A stretch of 64,000 bases of DNA. It comes from Leptospirillum ferrooxidans C2-3. Its GTDB lineage: Bacteria > Nitrospirota > Leptospirillia > Leptospirillales > Leptospirillaceae. The notes under the pieces are model-generated. The model saw only the letters and a list, made by a program, of their open reading frames with translations, was not told where the DNA came from and searched no databases. The stretch lies in NCBI RefSeq assembly GCF_000284315.1, contig NC_017094.1, positions 775,486-839,485 of the forward strand, in the 5' to 3' direction. This document shows, piece by piece, positions 16,219 through 26,272 of the stretch (position 1 is its first letter; every line of letters starts with the position of its first letter). Both the position numbers and the translations under genes were made by a program.

Positions 16219-16841
16219 GCAGTCATGTCTGGAAAAAGCCAGGGAGCTTCTTTGCGTCGTCGATCTTCGTAGCTTGTGATCAGCGCTTTTTTCTCAAAAG
16301 TCAGGCTGATGTCATCAAGCCCCTCGAGAAGGCACTTCTTGAGGAAAGCGTCGATTTCAAAAGGAATCGTTCTTCCATCCGGAAGGAGAATCAACTGTGA
16401 TTCAAGGTTGATTTCAGCTTGGTATCCGGGTGTCCGGTCAATCTCCTTGAAGAGACCGTCAACAATCATCCGGTCAATGCGAATTGGCAAAATCCCGTTT
16501 TTAAAACAGTTATTATAGAAAATATCGGCAAAAGAAGGTGCGATTATGGCTTTTATGCCAAAATCCAGAAGGGCCCAGGGGGCATGTTCCCTGGAACTGC
16601 CTGAACCGAAGTTCTCTCTGGAAAGAAGTATCCTGCCTCCTTTGTATCGCGTCTGGTTGATTACAAAGTCAGGGTTTGGTGTGACTCCGTCGGAAAGGTA
16701 TCTCCAGTCATAGAAAAGACTTTTTCCAAGACCTGTCCTATGGATGGTTTTAAGAAACTGTTTGGGAATGATCGCATCTGTATCAACATTTGCGCGATCG
16801 ATGGGGATAACAATTGATTTGAGTGTTTTAAAGGCTTCCAT
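16215..16841 (-). CDS. leuD: 3-isopropylmalate dehydratase small subunit
   Basis: 208 residues, the usual LeuD length. Motifs: VIPIDRANVDTDAIIPKQFL, the GSGSSREHAPWAL swivel motif and FADIFYNNCFKNGILPI. With LeuC it isomerises 2-isopropylmalate to 3-isopropylmalate in leucine synthesis (cytoplasm). The frame is open further upstream, but ATG 16841 aligns with family N-termini and clears the leuC stop at 16858 by 16 nt. Confidence 0.97.
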   Translation of the reverse strand: MEAFKTLKSIVIPIDRANVDTDAIIPKQFLKTIHRTGLGKSLFYDWRYLSDGVTPNPDFVINQTRYKGGRILLSRENFGSGSSREHAPWALLDFGIKAIIAPSFADIFYNNCFKNGILPIRIDRMIVDGLFKEIDRTPGYQAEINLESQLILLPDGRTIPFEIDAFLKKCLLEGLDDISLTFEKKALITSYEDRRRKEAPWLFPDMTA

Positions 16842-16857
16842 CCTGTTTTTCCTTTTT

Positions 16858-18264
16858 TCAGTTCCAGTTTCGGATATCGACAAAGTGGCCGGTAATGGCC
16901 GCAGCGGCAGCCATCTCCGGGCTGACAAGATGGGTCCTGCCCCCTCTGCCCTGTCTTCCCTCAAAATTCCTGTTTGATGTTGACGCACAACGTTCTCCAG
17001 GCAACAACTGATCAGGATTCATTCCCAGACACATCGAACACCCCGGTTCTCGCCATTCAAATCCGGCTTCGAGAAAAATCTTGTCGAGACCTTCCTTTTC
17101 TGCCTGCTGGCCGACAAGACCAGATCCTGGTACAACCATGGCATTGACACTGGGAGAAACCTTGCGTCCCTTTATGATGCTTGCAGCTGCTCTCAGATCC
17201 TCTATCCTTCCATTGGTGCATGAACCGATAAAAACCCTGTCGATGGAAATCTCGCTTAATGGAGTTCCCGGCTCAAGTCCCATATATTTGAGGGCATTTT
17301 TCGCATTTTCTTTAGAGACTTCATCTTTAAAACTTTCGGGGGAGGGAATGGATCCTGTGACAGGAAGAACCATGCCCGGGTTTGTTCCCCATGTGATTTG
17401 GGGCTCGATCCTGGTGGCATCGATTTCAAGAACCCGGTCATATTTTGCATCAGGGTCAGAGTGCAGGGACTTCCAGGAGGAGACAGCCTTTTCCCAAAGG
17501 TCACCCTTGGGTGCCATCGGACGACCCTTGATATAAGAAAAGGTCACTTCGTCGGCTGCGATCATTCCGGCTCGGGCTCCTGCTTCTATCGCCATGTTGC
17601 AAAGCGTCATCCTGGCCTCCATGGAGAGTTCCCTGACGGCTTCTCCCGAGAATTCCAGAACATACCCTGTTCCGCCATCAGTTCCGATTTGACCGATGAT
17701 GTAAAGAATCAGATCTTTGGATGTCGAGCCTTTGGGGAGATGGCCGTTGACCTTTATGAGAAACGATTTCGGTTTCTTCTGAATAAGGGTTTGTGTGGCC
17801 ATGACATGTTCAACCTCTGACGTTCCCACGCCAAAGGCAAGTGCGCCAAAGGCTCCGTGGGTCGAGGTATGGCTGTCACCGCAGACGATGGTCATTCCTG
17901 GCAGGGTAAACCCCTGTTCAGGAGCGATCACGTGGACAACACCCTGTCGAATGTCGTCCATCGTAAAGATGGGGACAGAATACTCCATGGCGTTTTTGGT
18001 CAGTGTTTCAACCTGAAGGGCGCTGATAGGATCTTCAATCCCTTTCTTTCTTCCGGTTGTCGGAACATTATGGTCCGGAACCGCAAGTGTTGCCTGAGGT
18101 CGATGAACTGCCCTGCCAGCGATCTTTAGTCCTTCAAAGGCTTGTGGGCTGGTTACTTCATGGACAAGCTGCCTGTCTATATAGAGAAGGGTCGATCCGT
18201 CAGATTCTGTAACAACGTGATCATCCCAGATTTTTTCTAAGAGAGTTCGTCCCATTGTTGTCAT
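16858..18264 (-). CDS. leuC: 3-isopropylmalate dehydratase large subunit
   Basis: 468 residues, aconitase family. The three [4Fe-4S] cysteines sit in IGSCTNGR and [10 protein letters not shown]. Substrate-site motifs include DHNVPTTGR and [20 protein letters not shown] precedes ATG 18264; a second ATG three codons later is less well placed. It is first in the operon leuC-leuD-perM-like. It is divergent from rmlB with 101 bp between, which should hold both promoters. Confidence 0.97.
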   Translation of the reverse strand: MTTMGRTLLEKIWDDHVVTESDGSTLLYIDRQLVHEVTSPQAFEGLKIAGRAVHRPQATLAVPDHNVPTTGRKKGIEDPISALQVETLTKNAMEYSVPIFTMDDIRQGVVHVIAPEQGFTLPGMTIVCGDSHTSTHGAFGALAFGVGTSEVEHVMATQTLIQKKPKSFLIKVNGHLPKGSTSKDLILYIIGQIGTDGGTGYVLEFSGEAVRELSMEARMTLCNMAIEAGARAGMIAADEVTFSYIKGRPMAPKGDLWEKAVSSWKSLHSDPDAKYDRVLEIDATRIEPQITWGTNPGMVLPVTGSIPSPESFKDEVSKENAKNALKYMGLEPGTPLSEISIDRVFIGSCTNGRIEDLRAAASIIKGRKVSPSVNAMVVPGSGLVGQQAEKEGLDKIFLEAGFEWREPGCSMCLGMNPDQLLPGERCASTSNRNFEGRQGRGGRTHLVSPEMAAAAAITGHFVDIRNWN

Positions 18265-18365
18265 GGCTCCTGTTTGGGTGCATGGGGTTTAAATAGATCA
18301 AATGAGAGGATATGATACCAAAAATTCTTTTTGAGTGCATGGACCAATTTTAAAAAGGATGCTTA

Positions 18366-19451
18366 ATGTCGAAACGATGGCTTGTAACGGGCGGGGCTGG
18401 GTTTATTGGATCAAACTTTGTGTTGGAGGCCCGGAAGAAAAATCTGGCTAAAGTCTTGACTCTGGATCTTTTGACGTATGCCGGGAACCGAACGAATCTT
18501 TCTGCCATTGAGAAAGATCCGGACCATGAATTTGTTCATGGAGACATTTCCGATCCCTCTTTGGTCAGGTCTCTTATTGAGTCATTCAAGCCAACGGCGA
18601 TCTTTCATTTTGCGGCTGAGTCCCATGTGGACAGATCGATTGACCATCCGGGCATTTTTCTGAAGACGAATGTGGAAGGGACATTTGTTCTTCTTGACGA
18701 AGCCCGCAAATATCTTTCAGGAGGTGGGGGAGATCCCGGTGAGCCATTCCGATTCATCCATGTCTCGACTGATGAGGTTTTTGGGAGTCTGGGGGCGGAA
18801 GACCCTCCCTTTACGGAGACAACACCATATGCTCCAAACTCTCCTTATGCAGCTTCAAAAGCAGCCTCCGACCACCTCGCCAGAGCCTATTTTCACACAT
18901 ATGGCCTGCCGGTCATTACGACAAATTGTTCCAATAATTTTGGTCCCTGGCAATTTCCCGAAAAATTGATTCCGACTGTCGTCTTGGCAGCAATAGAGGG
19001 GAAAGAGATTCCGTTATATGGAGATGGGCTCAATATCAGGGATTGGCTATATGTGGGAGATCATGTTCAAGCCATCCTGCGCATTCATGAAGCAGGCATC
19101 CCAGGGGAAACTTACAATATTGGCGGCAACAGCGAACGGACCAACCAAAGGGTGATCGAGACGATACTATCAATCCTTGATCAGGAAAGACCAAGATCAG
19201 ACGGGCATTCTTATTCTGGACAGGTCCGCCATGTTACCGATCGCCCTGGACATGATCGACGCTATGCCATGGATGCAAGTCGCTTGAAGCGCGAACTCGG
19301 TTGGACTCCAGAGTTTTCTTTTGAGTCGGCAATAGGGGAAACGGTGAGATGGTATCTGGCAAATGAAGAATGGTGGAGGGAGATCCGTTCACGGAAATAC
19401 GCTGGCGAGAGGCTGGGTGTATTGCCCCCTTTGAAAAAGGGGGCAAAATGA
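18366..19451 (+). CDS. rmlB: dTDP-glucose 4,6-dehydratase
   Basis: 361 residues, extended [16 protein letters not shown] binds [13 protein letters not shown] and the [15 protein letters not shown] box hold the catalytic residues. It makes dTDP-4-keto-6-deoxyglucose in dTDP-rhamnose synthesis for cell-surface polysaccharide. AAAAGGA lies 7 nt upstream of ATG. The stop overlaps the rmlA start (ATGA). Confidence 0.96.
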   Translation: MSKRWLVTGGAGFIGSNFVLEARKKNLAKVLTLDLLTYAGNRTNLSAIEKDPDHEFVHGDISDPSLVRSLIESFKPTAIFHFAAESHVDRSIDHPGIFLKTNVEGTFVLLDEARKYLSGGGGDPGEPFRFIHVSTDEVFGSLGAEDPPFTETTPYAPNSPYAASKAASDHLARAYFHTYGLPVITTNCSNNFGPWQFPEKLIPTVVLAAIEGKEIPLYGDGLNIRDWLYVGDHVQAILRIHEAGIPGETYNIGGNSERTNQRVIETILSILDQERPRSDGHSYSGQVRHVTDRPGHDRRYAMDASRLKRELGWTPEFSFESAIGETVRWYLANEEWWREIRSRKYAGERLGVLPPLKKGAK

Positions 19452-20326
19452 GAGGAATCATTCTGGCAGGAGGTGCCGGTACACGGCTTCACCCATTGAC
19501 TTATGTCGTAAGCAAGCAGCTTATGCCTGTTTATGACAAACCCATGATCTACTATCCCCTTGTAACTCTGATGCTGTCGGGTATCAGGGAAATCATGATC
19601 ATTTCAACTCCGGCTGATCTCCCCCTTTTCAAGGCGCTCCTTGGAGATGGTTCTGCTCTTGGTCTTTCCTTCTCCTATGAGGTTCAACCCACACCTGCCG
19701 GACTTGCCCAAGCATTTTTGATTGGTGAAAAGTTTATCAGGAAAGAGCCTGTGGCTCTTGTTTTGGGAGACAATATTTTTTTCGGGCATGGATTGTCAGA
19801 GGTCCTGCAAAAGTCGGCATGTCTTGAAAGAGGAGCCCTGATTTTTGGATACATGGTGAAAGATCCTGAAAGATATGGTGTTTTGTCATTTGACCCGGAG
19901 GGAAGGGTTCTTGAGATTCTGGAAAAGCCCAAGGAGCCGCCTTCGCGCTATGCCGTGCCTGGACTCTACTTCTATGACGGAATGGTTTCAGAGTATGCCA
20001 GGTCGCTTCGTCCATCGGACAGGGGAGAGCTTGAGATTACGGATCTGAACAGGTTGTATCTCGCCAACGGAGATTTACGCGTCGAGCGATTGGGCAGAGG
20101 GACAGCTTGGCTTGATACAGGAACGCATGAAGCTCTTCTTGAGGCATCGAATTTTATTGCCGCGATTGAAAATCGGCAAGGATTGAAAGTGGCTTGCCCG
20201 GAAGAAGTTGCCTATAGGATGGGGTATATTTCACGGGAAGATATTTTGAGAACCGGTCGTTCAATGTCCAAAAATGGGTATGGCCAATATCTGATTTCTT
20301 TGGCAGAGGAGGATCTTTTTTCATGA
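19448..20326 (+). CDS. rmlA: Glucose-1-phosphate thymidylyltransferase
   Basis: 292 residues. The nucleotide-binding signature [20 protein letters not shown] opens the protein, followed by [15 protein letters not shown] and GDNIFFGHG. It couples glucose-1-phosphate with dTTP to give dTDP-glucose. The frame is open for 26 more codons upstream, but ATG 19448 is the family start and overlaps the rmlB stop. Short form typical of RmlA. Confidence 0.96.
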   Translation: MRGIILAGGAGTRLHPLTYVVSKQLMPVYDKPMIYYPLVTLMLSGIREIMIISTPADLPLFKALLGDGSALGLSFSYEVQPTPAGLAQAFLIGEKFIRKEPVALVLGDNIFFGHGLSEVLQKSACLERGALIFGYMVKDPERYGVLSFDPEGRVLEILEKPKEPPSRYAVPGLYFYDGMVSEYARSLRPSDRGELEITDLNRLYLANGDLRVERLGRGTAWLDTGTHEALLEASNFIAAIENRQGLKVACPEEVAYRMGYISREDILRTGRSMSKNGYGQYLISLAEEDLFS

Positions 20327-20874
20327 GAGTGATTGAAACGAATCTTCCCGGGGTTCTCCGGGTGATCCCTGACCTGTTCAAGGATCCCAGGGGATTTTTC
20401 ATGGAGACCTACCATGCTGAGAAGTTCAAGGCCTTGGGACTTCCAGAAATTTTTCTGCAAGACAACCATTCCCGATCAGGAAAAGGGATTCTGAGAGGTC
20501 TTCACTTTCAGAAGACTCGTCAGCAGGGAAAACTTGTCAGGGTAGTAGCCGGATCCCTGTTTGATGTGGCGGTGGACATACGACAGGGATCCCCGACTTT
20601 CGGGCAGTGGTATGGTCAGGTCTTGACCTCTGAGAATCCTGAGTTTATTTATATTCCAGAGGGATTTGCTCATGGATTTTATTCTCTTGAGGAGAATACT
20701 GAGCTTGTTTATAAGTGTACAGAACTGTATGACCCTTCTGATGAAGGGGGAATCCTTTGGAGCGATCCGGATATTGGTATCGACTGGCCAGGAAGGACTC
20801 CGACCGTCTCAGCAAAAGATGCCTTGTATCCTTTATTGAAGGAGCTTTCTGCAGAGCATCTTCCCAAAATATAA
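20323..20874 (+). CDS. rmlC: dTDP-4-dehydrorhamnose 3,5-epimerase
   Basis: 183 residues, cupin fold. Signature residues: [20 protein letters not shown] (catalytic His), [20 protein letters not shown] and [13 protein letters not shown]. It epimerises the RmlB product. ATG 20323 overlaps the rmlA stop by 4 nt. The reductase gene rmlD, needed for the last step, does not follow here and must be elsewhere. Confidence 0.96.
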   Translation: MRVIETNLPGVLRVIPDLFKDPRGFFMETYHAEKFKALGLPEIFLQDNHSRSGKGILRGLHFQKTRQQGKLVRVVAGSLFDVAVDIRQGSPTFGQWYGQVLTSENPEFIYIPEGFAHGFYSLEENTELVYKCTELYDPSDEGGILWSDPDIGIDWPGRTPTVSAKDALYPLLKELSAEHLPKI

Positions 20875-20890
20875 GCGGGATGAATCTGTT

Positions 20891-20927
20891 GCGGAGATTG
20901 TCTTTTCAAAGGAGAAGTCATCTCCGC
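20891..20927 (+). terminator. Stem-loop after rmlC
   Basis: A perfect 8-bp inverted repeat (GCGGAGAT/ATCTCCGC) with a 21-nt loop begins 16 nt after the rmlC stop. No strong T-run follows, so it could be a transcript-stabilising hairpin rather than a true intrinsic terminator. Confidence 0.35.
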
Positions 20928-21099
20928 TGTGATTCCTGTTTTGCATCGCTTCTGCCGTTCAGATAAGGATCTTATTTCTTTATTGATCGGAGAGATCTAG
21001 TCTTTTTTCAGGGAGATCCCCAATCAGTCCAAGAGATTTCAATATTTTTATATAACTCCGGATTTTTTGAGGAATTCCTTTAAGAATAAGGAGTTTTGA

Positions 21100-21612
21100 A
21101 TGGATCTTGTTCTTTGGAGACATGCTAAAGCAGAGGAACTTTCTGTATTGGCAGATAGCTCTGGGGAGCCGATGCGGGATCTTGACCGTCCTTTGACGGA
21201 TAAAGGCTGGAGGGATGCCAAAAAAGTTTCAGGGCGGATAGAGAAGCGACTGGATTCGTCTTTCGTAATCTTTTCAAGCCCTGCACTGAGAACCATCCAA
21301 ACCGCTCAGTGCCTTGGCCGAAAGATAAAGGTTCTTGATCTTCTGTACCAGGGTTCCGCGAAACAGATTTTCTCTTTCCTTCATTGGCCGGAACTTCAGT
21401 CGTCGACAGTCATTGTTGGACATCAACCCTCGATTGGCCGTCTTGCTTCCTTGATCCTGACGGGAGAGGATTTTCCTCTGGTGGTGGAACCAGGGGCATT
21501 TTTCTGGTTTCGTTGGAAAACGGGGTATTCGGGTGGGCAACCGGCGCTAGTTTGGGCCATGACTCCGGGTTGTTTGAAAAAAAACTCCAGGAAAAATGAA
21601 AAGAATGATTGA
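21100..21612 (+). CDS. sixA: SixA-type phosphohistidine phosphatase
   Basis: 170 residues, histidine phosphatase superfamily. LVLWRHAKAE carries the phospho-accepting His. SPALRTIQTAQ and VIVGHQPSIGRL hold the second Arg and His. SixA removes phosphate from His in phosphorelay proteins. AAGGAG sits 6 nt before ATG. The C-terminal tail is Lys/Asn-rich and not conserved. It is a stand-alone gene, convergent with an XRE regulator. Confidence 0.88.
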   Translation: MDLVLWRHAKAEELSVLADSSGEPMRDLDRPLTDKGWRDAKKVSGRIEKRLDSSFVIFSSPALRTIQTAQCLGRKIKVLDLLYQGSAKQIFSFLHWPELQSSTVIVGHQPSIGRLASLILTGEDFPLVVEPGAFFWFRWKTGYSGGQPALVWAMTPGCLKKNSRKNEKND

Positions 21613-21634
21613 CATTCCTTTTGAACCCTCAAAA

Positions 21635-22012
21635 TCAGCTGATACGGTGGCTGGCGAGCTCGGCAAGCCGCATTGCAAGCTCCTTTATCAATGTCCTGTC
21701 CTTTCGGTCAAGTTGGCGAATAAGAATCATTAGCTGCCGGTCTTCGTTCGACTGGAGTGAAGGTTCGCTGACAACCGTTTCTGAAGATTGATCCCTTTCT
21801 CCCAAAACAAGCCAGTCCAGAGAGACATGAAATTCCATTGCGATGGCAGTTAAAAGCGTTATGGGCGGTATCCTGCTGCCGGACTCGTAGCGCGAAATAT
21901 CCGTTTGGGAAATCCCGAGACGATGAGCCAATATCGCTTGTGAAAGAGCTCCTCTCAAGAAACGGATCCTTTGTGCGATACCAGAGGCGTGATGGTTGAT
22001 ATTTATACCCAT
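21635..22012 (-). CDS. XRE-family HTH regulator
   Basis: 125 residues with an N-terminal Cro/CI-type HTH: QAILAHRLGISQTDISRYES, then GSRIPPITLLTAIAMEFHVS. The C-terminal about 50 residues form a charged helix region (LIRQLDRKDRTLIKELAMRL), perhaps for oligomerisation. It is divergent from a second, smaller HTH gene at 22086 with an AT-rich 73-bp gap, a lambda cI/cro-like layout. The target is unknown. Confidence 0.85.
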   Translation of the reverse strand: MGININHHASGIAQRIRFLRGALSQAILAHRLGISQTDISRYESGSRIPPITLLTAIAMEFHVSLDWLVLGERDQSSETVVSEPSLQSNEDRQLMILIRQLDRKDRTLIKELAMRLAELASHRIS

Positions 22013-22085
22013 TAAGTATAATATTTTCCTTTTATGAAAATTTGGAATATATTGTTAAATAAAAGAAAATTAGGGGATTATAAGA

Positions 22086-22280
22086 TTGGATCTATTAACG
22101 GTCAAGCAAATCAAACTTGCTCTTTTACTCCGGGATTGGACGTTGGCTGATCTTGCCCAAATGATCGGGATTACACCATCGTATCTTTCGATGGTTCTTA
22201 ACGGAAAAAGAAAGGGGCAGTGGGTTTGGGAGGCCGCTTCGAGAGAGCTCTCAGGTTGCTTGTCGCAATTTCGGATCTGA
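22086..22280 (+). CDS. Very small HTH protein (Cro-like)
   Basis: 64 residues with one HTH: LLRDWTLADLAQMIGITPSY, then LSMVLNGKRKG, typical of XRE/Cro DNA-binding domains. The start is TTG 22086 with AGGGGA upstream; no better start exists. It may be an autoregulated antagonist of the divergent XRE gene, or a phage-derived remnant. No phage genes adjoin it. Confidence 0.6.
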   Translation: MDLLTVKQIKLALLLRDWTLADLAQMIGITPSYLSMVLNGKRKGQWVWEAASRELSGCLSQFRI

Positions 22281-22647
22281 GCCGAATCTTGTTTGTCTGA
22301 GGAGCTAAGATTCTCATGTTGGATGTGATCCTGATCGGCTGGTGTGAGGCATCACCCGAATAATAATTTTATGGCTGCCGGAATAGACTGCTTGTTTCTT
22401 TCCGATGGACATATTTTCTGTATTTATAATATATCTTTATGATTTTAAAAATTGATTTTTTATGGCAAACTGTCCAAGAATCATCTCCTCTCTTTATTGA
22501 AAGTGTAAGTTCTATCTGAATCATCACATCCCTAATCTTTATGGATGCTCACGGTTCTCCGAACGATAAGATCTTGTGTCCCTTGGCCTTCTTTTCATTG
22601 GAAATTCTCTTGTCATTTTTTAGACTTTGTCCTGATGGGAGTGTTTG
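22281..22647. other. Intergenic stretch before the GGDEF gene
   Basis: About 365 bases with no supported gene or RNA. An AT-rich part around 22405-22500 may contain the promoter of the downstream diguanylate cyclase. The ribosome binding site GGGAG lies near 22638. Confidence 0.4.
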
Positions 22648-24489
22648 ATGAGTCAAGATTCCATGGATGGGTTTGATCCATTGAACAAGGATTTCTTCGA
22701 ATCTGTATTCAATTGGACGGGTATAGGTATCGGTGTTGTGGATCTTTACGGGTCTTACTGGAAGATCAATGATGCTTGGGCACAGATGCTGGGTTATACG
22801 AACGAAGAGCTTCTGAGTAAGAGTATCCGGGATATTTCACATCCGGATGACACCGAAAAGAGTTACTCCTCTCTTCAGGCAATGATAAGGGGGGAGATTG
22901 ACTCCTACCGATTTGAAAAACGCTTTGTTCGGAAAGACCAGACGGAAATTTATTGTGATCTGATTGCCACGCCATTTAAAAATAGTCATGGCGAAACCGT
23001 TGGTGTCATTGGAGTCATGATCGATATTTCTGATCGGAAAATGTTGTCCCAACAGCTTCTGTCATTGAAGAATCTTTATGCCGGTTCCGCTCTGGTCCAT
23101 CAAAACCTGCTTCAAGAAAAAGACTTGGGATCTCTTTTGGAGGAGGTCTGCAGGATTGGGGTCTCTTATGGAGGATTTGTTGCTGCGATGGTTGCCGATC
23201 TTGATCGGACCACCCGACAACTTCATATCAAGACAACTGCTTGTCCTGATCCTGTGATCAAGAAAATGCTGGATGTCCTTGAGCTTTCCTCCGACCCCGA
23301 GTCACCCGCCGGTATCGGTACGGTCGGTGAGTCTGTCCGAACGGGGAGGCCTGTCTTTATCAATGACTTTATAGCTCACCCGAACACGGGGCAATGGAAA
23401 GAGAGGGCCAAATATGCGAACGTGCGATCGGTGGCATCATTCCCTTTAAAGAAGAAAGGGAATGTCATTGGAACACTGATTGTCCTGTCGGACAAGATTG
23501 GCTATTTCCATTCTGAAGTCCTTTCTCTCCTGACATCGATGGCAGAAAGCATTTCTTACTGTATCGACAGTCTTGATCACCGGGAGAACCTGCTATTGTC
23601 CTCAACTGTCTTCAGGGAAGCGATTGAAGGGGTCATTATTGCCGACTATCATGGAAAAGTGCTGATGGCGAACAGAAGCTTCCATGAAATTACCGGATTT
23701 TTGCCGGAAGATATTCTTGGAAAAGATATCAAGGTGTTCCATTCTGATTCCCATGATCGTAATCTTTTCAGAAAAATCTTTAAGTCCGTTGCAACCACTG
23801 GAAAGTGGGAGGGAGAAGTATGGAACAGGCGACAAAGCGGTCAGATCAGGCTCCACCGACTTTCAGTTGTGGGAATAAGCTCTAAAGAAGGTATGTTAAC
23901 TCATTTTATCGGATTCCTCTCCGATATCACCGCTCAACGGGAAGAGGAAGACCGGATGCGACGCTTGGCTTTTCATGATCCATTGACGGGACTTCCTAAC
24001 AGGATGCTTTTTCATGATCGCCTTGATCAGGCATTGAGGGGAGCAAAACGATCTGATTCGGCAGTTGCTATCTGTTATCTGGATCTTGATGAGTTTAAGC
24101 CTGTGAATGATCGGTACGGACATCAGGTGGGAGATGAGCTTTTGAAAGAAGTGGCTCTCCGGCTTGAGCGGTCAATCCGTGAAGCGGATACAGTCTGCCG
24201 TATTGGGGGGGATGAGTTTATTATTTTGTTTCCCAATATTTTGGATGAAAATGAGATTGAGCGACTTGGAGAACAACTCCTTCAGGAAGTTTCCAAACCA
24301 TTTGCATGGGGAGATGAACTCCTTTATGTTACGGCAAGTGCGGGATTGGCCTTATATCCGAATGATGGTGCGGAGTTAACGGACCTGCTCACCCAAGCGG
24401 ATTGGGCGATGTATCAGGCTAAAAAATATGGTCGGAATCGCCTGTTCTGGAAGGTTAGTCCATCGGCACCAAATGACAGTGAGTTCTAA
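22648..24489 (+). CDS. PAS-GAF-PAS-GGDEF diguanylate cyclase
   Basis: 613 residues. PAS domain 1 (about 12-130, MLGYTNEELLSKSIRDISHP), a GAF domain (about 145-310), PAS domain 2 (about 320-430, NRSFHEITGFLPEDILGKD) and a GGDEF domain (about 435-600). The active loop is intact (RIGGDEFIILF) and an RxxD inhibitory site (READ) lies exactly five residues before it. An active, product-inhibited enzyme making c-di-GMP is therefore expected. No transmembrane segment, so sensing is cytoplasmic. No EAL domain. c-di-GMP classically drives Pel secretion, which may connect it to the locus at the window start. ATG 22648 is preferred over the preceding TTG. Confidence 0.93.
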   Translation: MSQDSMDGFDPLNKDFFESVFNWTGIGIGVVDLYGSYWKINDAWAQMLGYTNEELLSKSIRDISHPDDTEKSYSSLQAMIRGEIDSYRFEKRFVRKDQTEIYCDLIATPFKNSHGETVGVIGVMIDISDRKMLSQQLLSLKNLYAGSALVHQNLLQEKDLGSLLEEVCRIGVSYGGFVAAMVADLDRTTRQLHIKTTACPDPVIKKMLDVLELSSDPESPAGIGTVGESVRTGRPVFINDFIAHPNTGQWKERAKYANVRSVASFPLKKKGNVIGTLIVLSDKIGYFHSEVLSLLTSMAESISYCIDSLDHRENLLLSSTVFREAIEGVIIADYHGKVLMANRSFHEITGFLPEDILGKDIKVFHSDSHDRNLFRKIFKSVATTGKWEGEVWNRRQSGQIRLHRLSVVGISSKEGMLTHFIGFLSDITAQREEEDRMRRLAFHDPLTGLPNRMLFHDRLDQALRGAKRSDSAVAICYLDLDEFKPVNDRYGHQVGDELLKEVALRLERSIREADTVCRIGGDEFIILFPNILDENEIERLGEQLLQEVSKPFAWGDELLYVTASAGLALYPNDGAELTDLLTQADWAMYQAKKYGRNRLFWKVSPSAPNDSEF

Positions 24490-24495
24490 CAGGAA

Positions 24496-24535
24496 TCGAC
24501 ATCTTTCCTCTCTGATCTCTTGATGTCGGATTTTT
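24496..24535 (+). terminator. Intrinsic terminator of the GGDEF gene
   Basis: A CGACATC/GATGTCG stem (24497-24503 with 24522-24528) with an 18-nt loop is followed by GATTTTT, directly after the stop codon at 24489. Confidence 0.6.
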
Positions 24536-24592
24536 ATTGGTAGCTGTTGATTTTTTAAAAATACATCCTGTATGATGGGCGGATCATTTCGT

Positions 24593-24668
24593 GGCGGTGT
24601 AGCTCAGACGGTAGAGCAGGTGAATCATAATCACTCGGTCGGGGGTTCGAGTCCCTCCGCCGCCACCA
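24593..24668 (+). tRNA. tRNA-Met(CAT)
   Basis: Acceptor GGCGGTG/CGCCGCC, anticodon loop ATCATAA with anticodon CAT, T-loop GTTCGAGTC, CCA encoded. The body resembles elongator tRNA-Met. A tRNA-Ile2 whose CAT is modified to lysidine cannot be fully excluded from sequence alone; an initiator is unlikely because the acceptor is fully paired. Confidence 0.92.
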
Positions 24669-24923
24669 TAATCTCAATTGTGTTTCTATTCGTCCTTATT
24701 CCGTTAAAAATTCTTTTTCACAAGATCTTCCCTCAAAAATTTGAGACTTAGGACAAGTGCATGATTTTGACTCCTGATGTGAAAGGTCTTATCGTGAGAG
24801 CATTTACTCATAAGGTTTCCTTGGGGAATTTTCACTTTCTTTTGAAAAAGTTATAGATTGAAGCAGTTGCTTAAGAGATCGTTGAACATGAACTCAAGTT
24901 TTGAGATGTCAAAAGGGGGAACT

Positions 24924-25505
24924 ATGCTTAAAAGATCCAGAGCAAGTTTTTTTGCTGGAAAGTGCTTTTTATTGGCCATTGGCGTTGCGGTTGGGATCAC
25001 CTGCCTGTCCAATTCAAAGAAGGCGGAAGCCGCTATCCTTCCAGTCAGCCTTTCGGTCCAGGGGATCGGCGTCGATGTTCTCTCTGGTCAAAGTACGGTT
25101 TTGGGGAATACGAACAGTTACAGTGGTTTGGGTCTTGGTGGAGGCGCAATGGTCGAGCTTAATCTTCCGGGACCTTTATCGCTTCGTGCTCAGGCCAATT
25201 ATATCCATTTTGCCGGTACTCCTGTTTTCAATATTCTGCCAATAACAGGCGGTGTCCAGATGGATCTTTTTAGTCTCCTGCCTTTTACTGTTTATCTCGC
25301 AGGAGATGCCGGATATAACGAAACAACTGGTTTAGGAACATCTGGCGGTAACTTTACCTGGGATGCCGGTGTCGGTGTCAGTTTCGGACCTGTTTATGTA
25401 GAAGGTCGGTACACTTATATTGCTGGACCAATCATGTCAACCTCCCAGGGAACAATGGGAGGTATGTCCTATATCCCGATCGTTGTAGGTTTTACATTCT
25501 TTTAG
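24924..25505 (+). CDS. Small outer-membrane beta-barrel protein
   Basis: 193 residues with a signal peptide (positively charged start, hydrophobic residues about 13-32, cleavage near KKAEA/AIL). The rest alternates hydrophobic and polar residues in Gly-rich strands (for example SLRAQANYIHF, VYVEGRYTYIAGP) and ends in GFTFF, the aromatic C-terminus of outer-membrane proteins. AAGGGGGAACT precedes ATG 24924; upstream in-frame starts lack this. Function unknown; an 8-strand barrel is plausible. Confidence 0.8.
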   Translation: MLKRSRASFFAGKCFLLAIGVAVGITCLSNSKKAEAAILPVSLSVQGIGVDVLSGQSTVLGNTNSYSGLGLGGGAMVELNLPGPLSLRAQANYIHFAGTPVFNILPITGGVQMDLFSLLPFTVYLAGDAGYNETTGLGTSGGNFTWDAGVGVSFGPVYVEGRYTYIAGPIMSTSQGTMGGMSYIPIVVGFTFF

Positions 25506-25587
25506 AAAAAAAATTCAAGGGGCTCTTTTATCGGACATCTTTTATGGAGGCATCTCTTCTCAGGAGAACTGTCTCCAAGGAGGTGTC

Positions 25588-25596
25588 TTTTTTTTT
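25588..25596 (+). terminator. T-run, possible terminator after the outer-membrane gene
   Basis: Nine T residues follow a GC-rich stretch with a short hairpin (GGAGA-ACTG-TCTCC at about 25563-25576). The stem is not directly adjacent to the T-run, so the assignment is weak. Confidence 0.3.
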
Positions 25597-25764
25597 GAGG
25601 ACTTATTGGTGGAAGAAAAATAGCGGCCTAATGAAACTTTTTAGTTAAGTGTTAGAGAGATACAGATCAGATCATGGGTTATCAAGCAATATGAGTGGTG
25701 ACAGCAGGCGATGGATTGTAGATTGAAGGGTTGGAATGAATCCGTCATTAAAGATTGGAAACAA

Positions 25765-25850
25765 TGGTGCCGAAGGCGGGACTCGAACCCGCACGGGGTT
25801 GCCCCCACTAGACCCTGAACCTAGCGTGTCTACCATTTCACCACTTCGGC
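25765..25850 (-). tRNA. tRNA-Leu(CAG)
   Basis: A class II tRNA with long variable arm on the minus strand. Acceptor GCCGAAG/CTTCGGC, anticodon loop TTCAGGG with anticodon CAG, T-loop GTTCGAGTC, CCA encoded. Confidence 0.93.
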
Positions 25851-26177
25851 TGGATCAAAAAAGCCTAACCCGCGAATCCTACGAAAAAAATGCATAAAAG
25901 TCAAAAAAGATTTTTTTAATACTGATAAATCAATAAGTCAGATGTGTTGGATCCATATTTTTTGTACACAAAATGCTTTCGATTATTCTGGAATAGTTTG
26001 TTTGCCTGGATTACAAACACATTCGGTAGACTTCGCTCCTCAATGGGCACTGAATCCTGATCCTAGGAAGGCTCCTGACTGGGAAGAGAATCAAAAATCG
26101 CATTGCAATCCAGATGTTCAATATGCGTAATGCTCATTTTGGTGTTTGATATTTTATGCTTGAAACGGCAAGGAGTA

Positions 26178-26254
26178 TGGTGCGCCTGACTGGAATCGAA
26201 CCAGTGACCTACAGCTTAGAAGGCTGTTGCTCTATCCGATTGAGCTACAGGCGC
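26178..26254 (-). tRNA. tRNA-Arg(TCT)
   Basis: Minus-strand cloverleaf: acceptor GCGCCTG/CAGGCGC, anticodon loop CTTCTAA with anticodon TCT, T-loop GTTCGATTC, CCA encoded. It lies 18 nt downstream of the cbtB-like gene on the same strand. Confidence 0.93.
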
Positions 26255-26272
26255 CAGAATGGAAATGAGAAA

